Below, one piece after another: positions 1-11,312 of a stretch of 64,000 nucleotides of DNA. Position 1 is the first letter of the stretch. Each line of letters begins with the position of its first letter. The stretch lies in assembly GCF_000204055.1 (NCBI RefSeq), contig NW_006768765.1:2925601-2989600 (forward strand), given 5' to 3'. Position numbers and translations under genes: made by a program. The DNA is from Melampsora larici-populina 98AG31. Its lineage: Eukaryota; Basidiomycota; Pucciniomycetes; Pucciniales; Melampsoraceae. The notes below the pieces were generated by a model that was not told where the DNA came from, made no database searches, and saw only the letters and a program-made list of their open reading frames with translations.

Positions 1-775
1 AGACCACGCTGATTAGGACGCTCGGGAGACTGGCCAAGAGTTGGATGAGTTTTGATATGATGGATACGATTGGTGAGATCGATCCTAAAGAGAGATGAGT
101 TTTGTTTCGATGTTGGCTCCTTGAAAGAGGTAAAGGGAGTGTTTGATCGAGAACCGATCGTTGTTTCTTGAGACGAATCGAATATCTCAGCCTCGGGCTG
201 AGTTGACGCGATTGAAAGTTGGCGTGATCGGCGAGCCTGACGGGCTGTGAGGATCTCCTGCAAGCGATATCCAAGACCGTAAAATTTTGTTTGAAAAGTG
301 AATCAGTTGGTTTGTTCTTGGAGGAAAAAGTCACGAGTCACTGAATTGCAATCACCTTTCTTAGTTTCTGTTGTTCTTCTTGATCAGCTTGATCGATAGA
401 CTCTCGAGTGGCTTTGACACGCTGGGCCCACTCCTGTTATCAAAAAATTGATCAAAGTAAATGATTAGAAGTTGAATGATAAAGTAGATTGATGAGAGAT
501 GCACTTACTTTATAAGATACTTCGAATCCTTCCTCTGGGGTTGATTTAGTTCGATGATGTCGTCGTTGTCGTTGTTGTTGATGATGTTGATGTTGTTGTT
601 GATAAGTTGAATGATGAGAGTGAGTTGAACGTCGAGAGAGGTCAACAGGATTGATAGTATCGGTCAAGTTCCTATTCTTGGTTTTGTTAATTTGATTTTG
701 AAATTTATAAATTTGATTTTTAATTTTAATTGATTTCTTCTTCTCATTCTCATTCTCATCAACATTAACATCCAT
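1..775 (-). CDS. Hypothetical protein, 5' part of a gene cut by the window edge
   Basis: I do not recognise this gene. Three exons can be joined: 775-509, 433-356 and 257-1, with GTAAGT...CAG and GTGATT...CAG introns that keep one open frame (about 200 residues visible). The start is the ATG at 773-775. The N-terminus is highly charged and low-complexity: an acidic/Lys-rich first 35 residues, then a His/Gln-rich run around residues 52-72 and a Ser/Arg-rich segment (RRSRQLS). No signal peptide or membrane segment is visible. The third exon is open to base 1, so the gene continues to the left of the window. It is transcribed away from the secreted-protein gene at 1720. Such composition is common in regulatory or scaffold proteins of fungi, but no function can be assigned. 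Confidence 0.55.
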
Positions 776-1555
776 CTCAATAACAAAAAACAGCCACTCT
801 TCAATCGTGAAAAATAATAATCTCGTAGTTGAAAAAGAGTGCTAAACCTTCTCAGCTGCTCTTTCCATTTTGATACGCTGGTCAATCCCATCACACTCAG
901 ACCAATTCATTTGGTAAGAGTGCCTGATATCTTCATCACCTGTCAAGGCCTTTTCTAAACTTGCCCTGCCATGAGATAAGGAATGGGTTGAGCGAACCAG
1001 TTCTTTACGCTCCGTCTCGATTGACAAAGTGAAGGAGTGATTGATTGATCTACTTCCCACTAAGGGCAGGATATGGGTGAGAAAGATGAAGAAAGACACC
1101 ACACATTTCGATCACTATATTCAATCGACTGACGAGTCTTTCCCCTCACTTTTAGACAATATTTACCATCACAAAGGCGATTTAGCGTTTCCGGTTTCCA
1201 AGGCCTGAGTTCTTGCTTAGCGCCCCTTGAGCTGAAGTTCCTTTCAGTAGCAATTCTTCCATCGACATTAATCCTTTGATGATCAGTGCTTTTGACATCC
1301 CCTCGGCAGTTGACTTGACAAATAATGAGTACAATCTTCCTATGACTCATTCAATAATCCCAAGCTATCGATCAAGAAAATTGAAGCGTCATTCCTTTGT
1401 CGAGTTCAAAAGCAATGGGACTAATGAATTTTCCTCAGCTTACTTTTCAAATCCTCAAGTCTATAAGCCGGAGATTGAATCATCTCATCATGAGCTGAGG
1501 AAGGTCCTCTAAGCAAATATACCCCAAATGCACGCTGAGCTTCAGTCGAAGAAAC
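776..1555. other. Intergenic, divergent promoter region with weak ORFs
   Basis: This lies between the divergent genes at 775 (minus) and 1720 (plus). Overlapping short open frames occur on both strands (842-1350 minus, 1276-1512 plus). The minus-strand frame at 842-1102 ends in a plausible coding-like stretch but has no ATG, and I could not join it in frame to the 1060-1350 frame by a clean GT-AG intron. No gene is called. Confidence 0.4.
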
Positions 1556-1563
1556 TATAAAAA
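1556..1563 (+). promoter_or_regulatory. TATA box of CBM19-like gene copy 1
   Basis: TATAAAAA lies about 160 nt upstream of the ATG at 1720. The block from about 1526 to the ATG (caaatgcacgctga, then the TATA box, then ataaactccaccaacg) is shared with the upstream region of copy 2 and with the orphan block at 61420-61595. This shows that the promoter was duplicated with the gene. Confidence 0.6.
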
Positions 1564-1719
1564 GTGAACTCGTAAACCATCCTTGATCATATTCTTCATC
1601 CACTTCATACTCTATCACAAGCTATTCACACTATCAAATAAACTCACTCAATCATCACGATAAACTCCACCAACGTTTATATTAAAATTGACACCACCTT
1701 CAACTCAAAATCAAACATC

Positions 1720-2801
1720 ATGCACACTTTGAACTCCTTTATCATCATCGCTGCTTTCATCGCCAACCGGGTCATAACACACCCTGGTAGCCTCGACTCC
1801 GTCCTTGTCCCAGCTCGTGCTCAAGAACTTCAACGTAGAGCTATTTCTCCTGATGTTCTACTCAACAATGGAAAACTAGCTCAAGGTCTCAACGCGAAAT
1901 ATGCGACTATGACGATGGGAACCTCGTGTAAAGAAGGCGATCATGCTTGTCTTCAAGGTGGTTTTGCTCAATGTGTTTCCGGAAAATATGTTAGCCTTGG
2001 TTGCTCCCCACCTACTGTTTGCTTTGAATTACGTGAGTTTCTACTCTTTGATATATTTCTATCTTTACTTGAATCCTTTACTGATATACAATCTTATTCT
2101 CTCCTTTTTGCGTCTCTAGCTTTGTTATTGAAGCCTGGCTCTGTTCCTACTTGCAGTGAGTTTCCAACCAAGTGCTTCTTATACGTTTATTCTCTACAAT
2201 CATGTATGCTAATTCTTTTTCTCTGTTTTCTATAGCTACCCCTGCCGATGCTGCTGCCCGAATTGCTAATACCGGAGTCCAAGGCGGCGTCAAAGGAGAC
2301 GGAACTGAGACACCTGCTGGATCTAACTCGACTTCGCCTATTGCTGATGCCCCCTCGCTCAATGGAACTGACATGGGAATGGGAGACATGAGCAACAATA
2401 CTATGTCTATGAACACCACCGCTTCTGATGCTACCCCAGATCTAAGCGCAACTTCAACCGCCAATACCACCGATTCAGAATCCTCAGATGTTCCCTCAGC
2501 TGACTCCGCGGATGAAGATGCATCCAGCGCATCCGCGGCCAACGCCACGCTCCCAGACACTGATGTTAACAACTCAACCGCTACTCAAACCAATTCCAAC
2601 TCGACCGATTCTGTCGATGGGGCTTCTAACGTGACCTTGTCAAATGCTACTGATTCCACTTCCGCTGACTCTAACACGACCGTCTCGACCCCTACGGTTT
2701 CTCAAAACTCGACTGAGCCAAAGGCTGTTGTTGATACTAAGGCCAGTCTTTCGACCAACTCTACAGATGGCTCGGGAGTTGAAGACTGTGTTGAGGATTG
2801 A
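1720..2801 (+). CDS. Secreted CBM19-like Asn/Ser/Thr-rich protein, copy 1
   Basis: Three exons, 1720-2032, 2120-2155 (36 nt) and 2236-2801, give 304 residues. The introns are GTGAGT...CTAG and GTGAGT...ATAG. The N-terminus is a hydrophobic signal peptide (MHTLNSFIIIAAFIANRV), followed by a short pro-region ending in a dibasic Kex2-type site (LQRRA, about residue 40). A six-cysteine module follows, with spacing and the CFELPLLLKPGSV / ADAAARIANTG signature typical of fungal carbohydrate-binding module family 19 (chitin-binding). The rest is a long Asn/Ser/Thr/Asp-rich tail with many N-x-S/T sites, ending in an acidic CVED tail. Known for the family: secreted wall or matrix proteins, often abundant in basidiomycetes. 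Inferred: a chitin-associated apoplastic or wall protein. Copy 2 lies 1.5 kb downstream in the same direction. The microexon-sized exon 2 is conserved in all three copies. Confidence 0.85.
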
Positions 2802-4178
2802 AGATAGAGTGTTTTGGTTTTGTCATATTTTGTTTATGAGTTAGACTTGTTTGCCTTTTTAAGTTTGTGAAGAATGAGAACCGTGTTGAAAAAAAATTAC
2901 AATGGCCCGTGAGTTGCTCATAAAACAAGTCACTATGACTTTTTTCGAGCAGATCCCATTGAGAATAAAAAAGAGATCTACAACATAAAATTACCACCCA
3001 AAATAATCGACAGTAGTTTTGACAGACATATCAAGCTACTTGGATCGGTATTTTTGGCTCGAACCAGTTGAGATACAAACTCTAATCCGAGCATTTTCTT
3101 TCTAAATATTGCACAAGTACTATGAAACGCTGTTCGCATCATTGGAGCTTGTACTGTCAGCCAAAATTTTCACGCACATGTTTGCTGAGTCCGCTCAAAT
3201 TGTCTCATCTTACATAAATTTATGAGTCCGTGTTGTGTTCTGGGTTATTCAGATAACAGTCCTCTTAAAAGATATGAAGAATTCTGATATGTCATATGTT
3301 TAATTGGGCATATGCAAGGGCTGTGTCTGTTTAGCTGTCTTTATCCTTTTCAATGTTCATGCTTCTGTAGTGAGTGTTAAGTATCTAGCTAAACTAGAAG
3401 TCAGACTGACAAACAGATGACAAGACTTTCCATGCGTGTGATTTTTTCCCTTCACTTGCCAATGGCCGAGTCCCAAGATCAGCGATGGATGCAGACTCAG
3501 TTGCGGACCCACTTGGGATATGTTCAGATTTGCGAAAAGATTCGAGAGTCTATACTGTTTTTGAACTCGTATTCAATTTCAGGTATCTGAGGTTTTCACA
3601 TAATTCGTAGTGGCTTTTCGTTTTGTGCTTTCAAGCTTGTGGTGTGCTTTTGTCTTCAAGCTGCATGGTTTTACATCCAGACAATGGTTAGTTTCAATCT
3701 TTCACTTCGATATTGGACAGCAGCTGAAGGTTTTTTTCCACAGATGAATGCTTCGTGGGATCGAAGCAGACTCTTTGTCTAATTGATGGGGATGATTGTA
3801 CTTGACTTTCAGAAAGCATCCACATATCAAAAAGTCTTTTGAGTCACAATAGAATTTCTGTTGTAAATGGAAGAAGATGTTGTGAGTCGATTTCCATCTG
3901 ATGTCCAACTTCCTGGAATTCGGCTATGCAGCTCAACACATGCCTATCTCACTGTGAGCTGATAGGTGCTTATGGCCCCCTCAATAATCCTGCGCTGATA
4001 ATGTGAGACTCATTTTTTCCACTTTTGAGCACCAATGAGCGCGTCGTTCTGAAATAGCTCTTTGGATGACTTTTCGGCTCCTCAACTTCATAAGCCCGAA
4101 AATCAAAAAGCATCCTCACATGCTGAACATGGGCCCCAGCATCGAGCTCAAATGCACACTGAACTTCAGTCGAAAACC
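2802..4178. other. Intergenic region between tandem CBM19-like genes
   Basis: There is no supported gene. Short open frames (for example 3702-3908 minus and 3970-4278 minus) lack coding features. The last 250 nt carry the promoter of copy 2, which is similar to that of copy 1. Confidence 0.5.
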
Positions 4179-4186
4179 TATAAGAA
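4179..4186 (+). promoter_or_regulatory. TATA box of CBM19-like gene copy 2
   Basis: TATAAGAA lies about 135 nt upstream of the ATG at 4318. It sits in a block (aaatgcacactgaacttcag, then cctataagaagtgacc) that matches the upstream regions of copy 1 and of the orphan promoter near 61.5 kb. Confidence 0.55.
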
Positions 4187-4317
4187 GTGACCTCGTAACC
4201 CATCATGTCGCCTTTCCCCACCCCACCACACTTTATCAAATCACCGCAATTAAACCTCACGATAAAATCTACGCTCACTCTAAAATTAACACTTCCTTCA
4301 ACCTACCTTCAACCAAC

Positions 4318-5268
4318 ATGCACACTATGAATAGCTTCGTTTTTGTCGCCGCCCTTCTCGTCAACCGGGTTGTCACATACCCTTCAAGCCTTGATTCCGT
4401 ACTTGTCCCCGCTAATGCGCAAGAACTTCAGCGAAGAGCTATCACACCTGATGTTCTACTCAACAATGGAAAATTGGCCCAAGGTCTCAACGCGAAATAT
4501 GCGACTATGACGATGGAAACCTCCTGCAAAGAAGGCGATCATGCCTGTGTCCAAGGTGGTTTTGCTCAATGCGTAGTAGGCAAGTATGTTAGCCTTGGTT
4601 GTGCCCCACCTACAGTTTGCTTTGAATTACGTAAGTTTTAAGCACCCTGTTATCATTGCTCAACCGTTAGCTGACTCCTTCGACTCTTGCTTCGTTTATA
4701 TAGCCTTGTTATTGAAGCCCGGTTCCGTGCCTGGTTGCAGTAAGTCTTCAGCAGCTTCTTGTCTTCTTTTTGATCTCATTGCTGACCATTCTGTCCGAAT
4801 TTTACAGCTACTCCTGCCGATGCTGCTGCCCGAATTGCTAATACCGGAGTCCAAGGCGGCGTCAAAGGAGACGGAACTGACACACCTGCTGGATCTAACA
4901 CGACTTCGCCCGTTGCTGATGCCCCCTCCCTCAATGGTACTGACATGGGAATGGCAGACATGACCGGTGATGCTATGTCTATGAACACTTCGTCTGATGC
5001 TACCCCTGATCTGAACGCGACTTCGACCGCCAACACCACCGCCTCAGCTATTCCCTCTGACTCCGCGAAAGCCAACGATACGCTTACAGTCGATGTTTCT
5101 AACAACTCAACCACCCCGTCCTCTAACGCTACTGCCCCCACATCAGCTAATGCCAACGCGACGGTCTCGGCCCCCACCGTTGCTGACAACTCGACTGCTC
5201 CATTGGCTGCTGCCGATGCCCAACCCGTCATTTCAAGCAACTCCGACGAAGACTGTGTTGACGAGTGA
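4318..5268 (+). CDS. Secreted CBM19-like Asn/Ser/Thr-rich protein, copy 2
   Basis: Exons 4318-4630, 4704-4739 (36 nt) and 4808-5268 give 269 residues. The start at 4318 is chosen because it aligns with the signal-peptide ATG of copy 1. An in-frame extension back to 4066 covers the promoter and is rejected. The layout is the same as copy 1: signal peptide (MHTMNSFVFVAALLVNRVV), dibasic LQRRA site, six-cysteine CBM19-like module (CFELPLLLKPGSV), then an Asn/Thr/Ala/Ser-rich tail with many N-x-S/T sites and a CVDE end. The tail is shorter than in copy 1 because repeats were gained or lost, while the cysteine module and all splice positions are almost unchanged. This pattern is expected if the tail evolves quickly. 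It is probably co-expressed with copy 1, given the shared promoter block. Confidence 0.85.
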
Positions 5269-5638
5269 ATATGAGAGATGTAATGTTTATTTGCGAAATT
5301 GTCCGATATGAAATTTGATCATTGTGAACCCGAAAGACCGAACTTTTGTGAGCAAAAAGCCCCACAAAGGCAATGACCCCCTAAACAGGGCAAAAAGCCC
5401 GTGTAGGCCTCATTTCTACCTACAATGACCCGAATCCTACCCCTGCAACCTCATCGCTATGTGAGCGGCGCCAAAATTCACTGGTAACAGACCACGATGC
5501 AACGCAAGCACAGATTGACATCTCGTGAGTGAATTCTGCCTTGTACAGTTGATACCAGCCCACAATCACCGTAGAGACATCCGCACATGCAACTCGTCAC
5601 GCAAATCTGACCTTGCTGATGCGCTTCGAGATTGATAT
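5269..5638. other. Intergenic
   Basis: The 3' flank of copy 2 up to the MITE at 5639. No gene, RNA or repeat is recognised here. Confidence 0.5.
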
Positions 5639-6234
5639 TAGGGACTGGGCGAAGCGCTGCAAAAATCCAATTCAACCGTAGTTGAAATACTATTGCAAGC
5701 AATCCAGCCCCTGTTGAATCAATATCAAAATTCCCTATTTTTATTAGTCAACTTCATGAGACTAAAAAAAATAGGGTGGCGCATAGCCGGTTGCCATCAT
5801 CTGATGGGCTCTCCAATCCAAAACTTCCTACTCCTCAGCCAAAAGCCTTAGGCTGACCGCATCAGGATTGCCTGATATACCTTTCACAGATAAGGCTGTG
5901 GCCCTGAGCTCTCCGGTGGTGGTGCCCACGGGGGAGCCCGAAAAGGAAGTTTGTACCTTTGGGTTGGGGTCCTCATGAAGAACCCCTTGCAAGATAGACG
6001 TTGGAACATCCTATAGAAGTTGAGCAAGCAATCGGGTCTGTGGGAATATGGCCTTGGGAATGAACCCGGACTCAGCTTTGTCATCCCAATGAGATTTTGA
6101 ACGGGGCACTTGGACATGCGAAAGGTCAGTGATATGTTCCTCCTGTTTAAATCTCTTCGGACAACTTCCTTGCTATACTTGCGCTAATTCAGGTGGCAAA
6201 ATCCTGTGCTCGTCCGAACTTCGCCCAGTCCCTA
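5639..6234. mobile_element. MITE (family with TAGGGACTGGGCGAAG termini), copy A
   Basis: The left end TAGGGACTGGGCGAAG is mirrored at the right end by CTTCGCCCAGTCCCTA, with about 596 bp between the outer bases. The left 250 nt and the block with ccttaggctgaccgc and cagataaggc match, in opposite orientation, the element at 24914-25339. No transposase-like ORF is present, so it is a non-autonomous element. The target-site duplication is not clear: the flanks are AT-rich, with tat/tta on both sides. The superfamily is not assigned. Confidence 0.75.
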
Positions 6235-9200
6235 TTTATAGTCACTCGGCTTGTCTCGATTGTTCCTTGCACTCATCCTTCTGCATCTGCGTCTTTGTAA
6301 ACTTGTCTTGGCCCTTGCCATGTAGATCACCCAAACCTCCTTTGTATTTGGGCCTGTCGTACCCTGTTAGTAAGCTTGGTAGTCCCACAGCCCGTGAATT
6401 ATGGAATCAAAACTTACCCATCCCAGCACTTCCCAATGCTTGGGAGTTCCTGGAATATCTTTGAGATCATCAGCTTTCATCTGCCTCTGGCTGTCTTTTG
6501 AGAATAAGCTTTTCCTTTCCTCCTTGTCTCCAAAGAGAAAGCGCCAATAACATTGCCATTTTTGTCAATGAAAAAACTAACACTGAGGGTTTGTCAATTG
6601 GTTAGTCAGATAGACAGAGTAAATCATATTTCTCCTGAAATAGATAGAAAAATGGATGCTTTCTCTGAAAATAATGATATCACTCCTTGACCTTCCAAAA
6701 TCAAGTTTTCAGGGTGGAGTAGACTCTTGGGTCTCAGTGAGACCATTATGCGAGACTCTTCAAGCGTTATGAGTGATAAACAAAGTCATACTTTTTGGGC
6801 TGAAGTACATCAGACCTTTCCATTCCAAAGGCAAAATTTTCTTTGGGAGGCTTTGAGGCTTCAAAGAGAACCTGTTAGATGTCCAATGTTTCATAGAATT
6901 TTGTCAAAGAACTGCAAGAATCTTAGCAAGGACTACAGGGAAATTGTTCAGGGAAAAGAAACTTCTTGATCACAGCCATGTATTTTTGATTCACCTTCCT
7001 GGGTTGAACCACAACTTGCACCTTGAGAATCTCCAAGGACAAGTGTGCATATGGTGAGTGACAGTAAGAACCACAGGACAACAGACCAGGTATCTTGGAA
7101 TCACAGCAAAAGAACAAAATTTATTGTACTCTGTCTTGCTGCTATAATAATTGACAAATAAAAGAACCACAAACTTTATTCCGGTGAGAACTTTGAATGG
7201 CCCCTAGCAGGGGGACCCCAATATTATATCAGTTTGTTAGTGAATGGTTTTTGTAGCTTGGGGAATCTTTTTTCGAAGAATTGAATCAGTGGCTCTTCTT
7301 GTCACTCATCATAGAACCCTTCCCTCTTGAGCAGGCTACCTACTTTCTGCATCTGGCCAAACACTGTCACTGCATTTGAAGATATAAATCCACAAAGAGC
7401 TCCAACTTCCAAGGTCTATGATTGATGGTCTCAAATTCTGAATTACCACATGTTGGATTCAAGATTAAAGAGCTGTGGTGGGACTCAGTGTCATTCAATG
7501 CACAGGAATCAGCATAAGACCTCACACAGAACCGTTTCCTTGCTTCAGAGAATTGATTACTTGGCCTCCCTTTTTTACCAGGAGCACCAGTCGGTGGGCC
7601 ATCAAAATCATTGACAGCAGGATCACAGTCAGCATATCTTGTTTCTGTTGTTGTGAGATATTGTGTTGATGTTATATTTGTTATTGAAATTGTGATGTTT
7701 TGAGTGATATTATATTTTGTTATGATCTGCAGTACTTTGTGTCCATTGTCTCTGTGTTTTAATCAAATATGTGTTGCTTAGTAATATTGAGAACTGGATG
7801 TCATATGTCTCATGTTTTCGTTCTTAACTCTTATCATTGTCAAGTTTCCTCTATATATACTTCTATCTGCAAGAGTTTGATCCCCATCAGTTTCAAACTC
7901 TTCACTTTTACATTTCTTTCAGCAGCTCTCATGTTTTGATTATTGATGTGCTTGTTACAACTTTGGATGACTCATAGATAGGCATTCAGTTCTCTGTTCT
8001 CTCTATTTTTGATTATGTGTCTTGTTTGTTACAGTTGCTCTTAAAAAGGATGAAAAATCAAGGCAAGAACTTGGGACTGGAGGCTTGTGCGGATAATTGA
8101 TGTAGCTGGAATTTAAACAAATCTTTGTGGCCCAATATTGCCAATCTTCTCATACAGATACCAAACTGTAGTTTGGAAAGATACAATGTACTGCCTATTG
8201 TTTCATGTACCCAGTGCGGTTTTGATCAAATCCTGACTTCAAGAACCATCATAAAATGTGGCTTAGTCAAATAGTGTGATGCTCACCTGCACCTGTTGGT
8301 CCTGATGTACAAGAGCTTGGTTTGAGCCTTGGTGTGTTTCTTTTGGCAAAAATTGGGAATAGTCCCTGAACATGCAGTGGGAATGTGCCAACGACATGAA
8401 TCACATTAGGACGGATGTGTTTGGTGCACCTCAGTGGCCAAAAAATGAAAAAAATGTCAAGAAGAAGACTTCGGCATTTTTCAAGGAGCAAAAAACCAAA
8501 GCAGCACATAGGCTTGGTATTCACTTTGAACATGCACCACAGAAATCCTACTGCATGGCTTGCAGAACATTGTGCCATCAACACTTGATGAGCCAGTCTG
8601 AATATGTAGTATGATTTGATTTGTTTAAGGGCTGAAAAAGTGTTGTAGCTAGTTGGCTGTATTGTAAACTACAGTTTGAACAATATGAGTGTACCAGAGG
8701 TATCTGGCTGTCAGAATGTGCCTATATTCCCCTAACATGCACAGTGCACACAGGCCACAATGCCCAATTTTTGTGATTGATCTTTCATTCTTTTTGAAAA
8801 CAACTGTATATGCTTTCATGTTAAGGACAGGGGTCGGGGTTGGTTCTCTTCAAGGTCTGAGGCTCAGCAAGGTGGTTCTGTCTATATGATAGATTGTCAG
8901 ATAGGGAACAGAGCTACAGATGGTGTGGTCTACAAGCTAGAGTACACGCTCAATATGTGACATGTGAGATGATGTAATATATCACGGGAGGTTTCACCAG
9001 TTCCCTGGGATCATAACATTTCACAATAAATGATATGTTTAAAACTCTGTGCTTTTATGTTTTTGCATACAAGCAGCTCTCATATTTTGTGCAAGAAAGT
9101 CTTTTTTCACTGCAAAGTTATTCTTGTGCTTATTGTGAATTGGTGTGGTGTCCAAGATCCCTTATATAATCAAAAAAATTGAAAATTTGTGGTAAAAAGA

Positions 9201-9250
9201 CATATTCTATTGGTGGTGTTGATGGTCAGCAGAGGTCTTACAGTTTCTTA
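6235..9250. other. About 3 kb without a supported gene
   Basis: The sequence is AT-rich with scattered short frames only (for example 6727-6969, 8267-8584). It resembles decayed repeats: cagcagctctcat occurs near 7920 and again near 9075, and the palindromic aaactgtagttt near 8170 has its reverse complement near 8665. I could not delimit an element or assign a gene. Confidence 0.4.
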
Positions 9251-9648
9251 GAGCATCTCCACCATTGGCAGCAGAAGAGTTGTCTGTACAACGACTGCAT
9301 GACAGGTCCCAGCCTGTATCACAGATTTGCCCGGAGGTCAACAAAATTGTGGCTGTGTAAATACTGAAGCAGAAAAGCAATAAATGCCCAATGGTGGTGA
9401 TTGGAAACAGGAATGTGATCAAATTGTGAGTTCACATTGGTGAATGGAAGCCAAAGGTGTGACAGTCATTTCATTTTTGGTGAAATTTTTGTCTTTGCGC
9501 ACCGACCAAATCTGCACTCTCCCATTCAAGATTTGGATGGCAAGTAACCCATACAGACTGTTTACACGGTCTGGCGGCTTGGATCTTTTCCCACACAACA
9601 TGGATACAGCCTGTATTTGCTGTTTTGCAAGGCGTGGTGGTGATGCTC
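9251..9648. mobile_element. Harbinger-type MITE, 398 bp
   Basis: The ends GAGCATCTCCACCA and TGGTGGTGATGCTC form imperfect terminal inverted repeats. They start with the GAGCATC motif shared with the Harbinger element at 20774 and the MITEs at 16173 and 20733 (GAGCACC there). The flanks are TTA on the left and TAA on the right, compatible with a decayed 3-bp target-site duplication. There is no coding capacity. Confidence 0.6.
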
Positions 9649-10625
9649 TAATAAATCATCTTATATACATTTTTTTATTCATATATCAATTACACAATTT
9701 GATAAGAGTAACAAGAAGATGATAAAAAATCAAAAAATCAAAAAATCAGTAAAAATCAGTAAGAATCAATTGAAGAAATATTGTTAAGAGATTAATTATT
9801 AAGGAAAGTTGGTCTATATTCAATAGAATGAAATCAGTCATGAAAGGAATGAAAGAGGATGATCAAAAGATCAAGCATTGAAGAAAAAGTTGAAAATATG
9901 GGTACAAAAGGTTGGAAGATGGTTTTTAGGGTATTAATATTGGATTTGACGGTTAAAGAAGGTTAGAATGTAGAATATCATGGTCATATTAGTGATAAAA
10001 AACTCTAATCATGAGGATTTATAAGAGAGGAGTGAATTTATTCAAGAAAGAGGGAAATTTGAGGATGGTAAGCAAGGGTACTACCGGATTAGTACATTTG
10101 TAATGATGTGATCAAGGGATTCCATGGTTTCCAAGAGTTTTATAATGATTTAAAGGTCATTATTATGAATAGCCTGATCATCAAAGATTGAAATCAATAT
10201 CACATGTGAAAAGAGGTGGAAATGGGTAAAAATTGTCAAAAATGAAGGTTTTCAGCCAATCACATACGTCAAAACTTGTTGATTCATGATGGGTAATAGC
10301 TCCTTTGAAGCCAATTGTTGCATTTAAGAATTTACAGGCTGTAAGCAAATAGTAATGGAGGAGTTGTGAAAAAGCTATAAGGAATCCAAGAGAATGGTGT
10401 GAATTTTGACTTTTGCACTTAGATACACACATGTAGCAACATTTACATGACAAAAAGCTTATTTTATCAATCTTTACAACTCCATAAATTATTCATCACA
10501 CATCAGAAGTAAGGCATATTAGGCCAATTACTGATGAGTATCATGTGTTCTGCAAGATGAGCTTTAGTGACCTAAAATTGGACAACTTTACAAAAAATTG
10601 AAATACTAAAATTGGTTTTCAGCTA

Positions 10626-10835
10626 CAGCCATTCCAATATTTCTTGTTGCTCTTTTTTGAAAAAGACAAAGTGAACCCCGGTGAAACCTAAGTTTTTACT
10701 CAATAAAACTTTGAAATTGGCTGTAATTCAAGGAAATACAGCCAATTTTCAGGTTTTAAATGGTTAAAACTTAGGTTTCAAGCTCATGAACTTTTCTTTT
10801 CAAAAAAGTTGCAACAAGCAATATCAGAATGGCTG
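10626..10835. mobile_element. 210-bp hairpin MITE, Tc1/mariner-like (TA target site)
   Basis: This is almost a complete inverted repeat. CAGCCATTCCAATATTTCTT at the left is mirrored by gcaatatcagaatggctg at the right, with a short centre near 10720-10750. It is flanked by TA on both sides (10624-10625 and 10836-10837). The opposite palindrome arm has the empty site with a single TA in ttttcagctagtttac (reverse complement near 17711), which proves the insertion and its boundaries. Confidence 0.8.
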
Positions 10836-11312
10836 TATGAGTATTAGGAAAAAATTACCTGTATTCATCATAAGAAGATCTGTACATCACTTATACACAC
10901 CAATTGATCAATTTCACAGCTTAAACTGTGTCATAAATTAGCAATAATTACATCATAGGATTACATCAGAGGGGTTTTGAGGGATTTTGCCAAGTTTTGG
11001 TTGGTTTTTGAAGGTTGTTTACCACTGTTGAGAGTTTGTAAAGATGATATATACTGTGGATGGTTGTTTTACATGATTTTTCCCCTTTTTATAGTGTTTT
11101 TAATCATTATTAAATTACTATATTTGTACTTAGGTCGCTGAAATCTGCCCCTTAAAGTTAAGGAGAGATTTATTTACGTGTGATAAGACTATAAGTCTTC
11201 TTTGGGAATAATACTTACAATAGTATTGCTAGTAATTGATATATTTTTGTGATTTTTGCGCTGTTGAAACTGCAAATAATACTTATAATAGTATTGAGAT
11301 CATTTCTCTGGT

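Noticed and set aside
842..1350. Possible two-exon gene on the minus strand upstream of the first secreted gene
   Set aside because: The apparent start codons are GTG/TTG-type, and no GT-AG intron joins the two frames in phase.
2147..2572. Long minus-strand frame opposite the Ser/Thr-rich tail (and likewise 4776-5240 minus and 46952-47473 plus)
   Set aside because: These are antisense shadows of the low-complexity tails. They recur opposite all three copies because of biased composition, with no start or domain.
4066..4317. In-frame N-terminal extension of CBM19-like copy 2
   Set aside because: It covers the TATA box and conserved promoter block. The conserved ATG followed by the signal peptide at 4318 matches copies 1 and 3.
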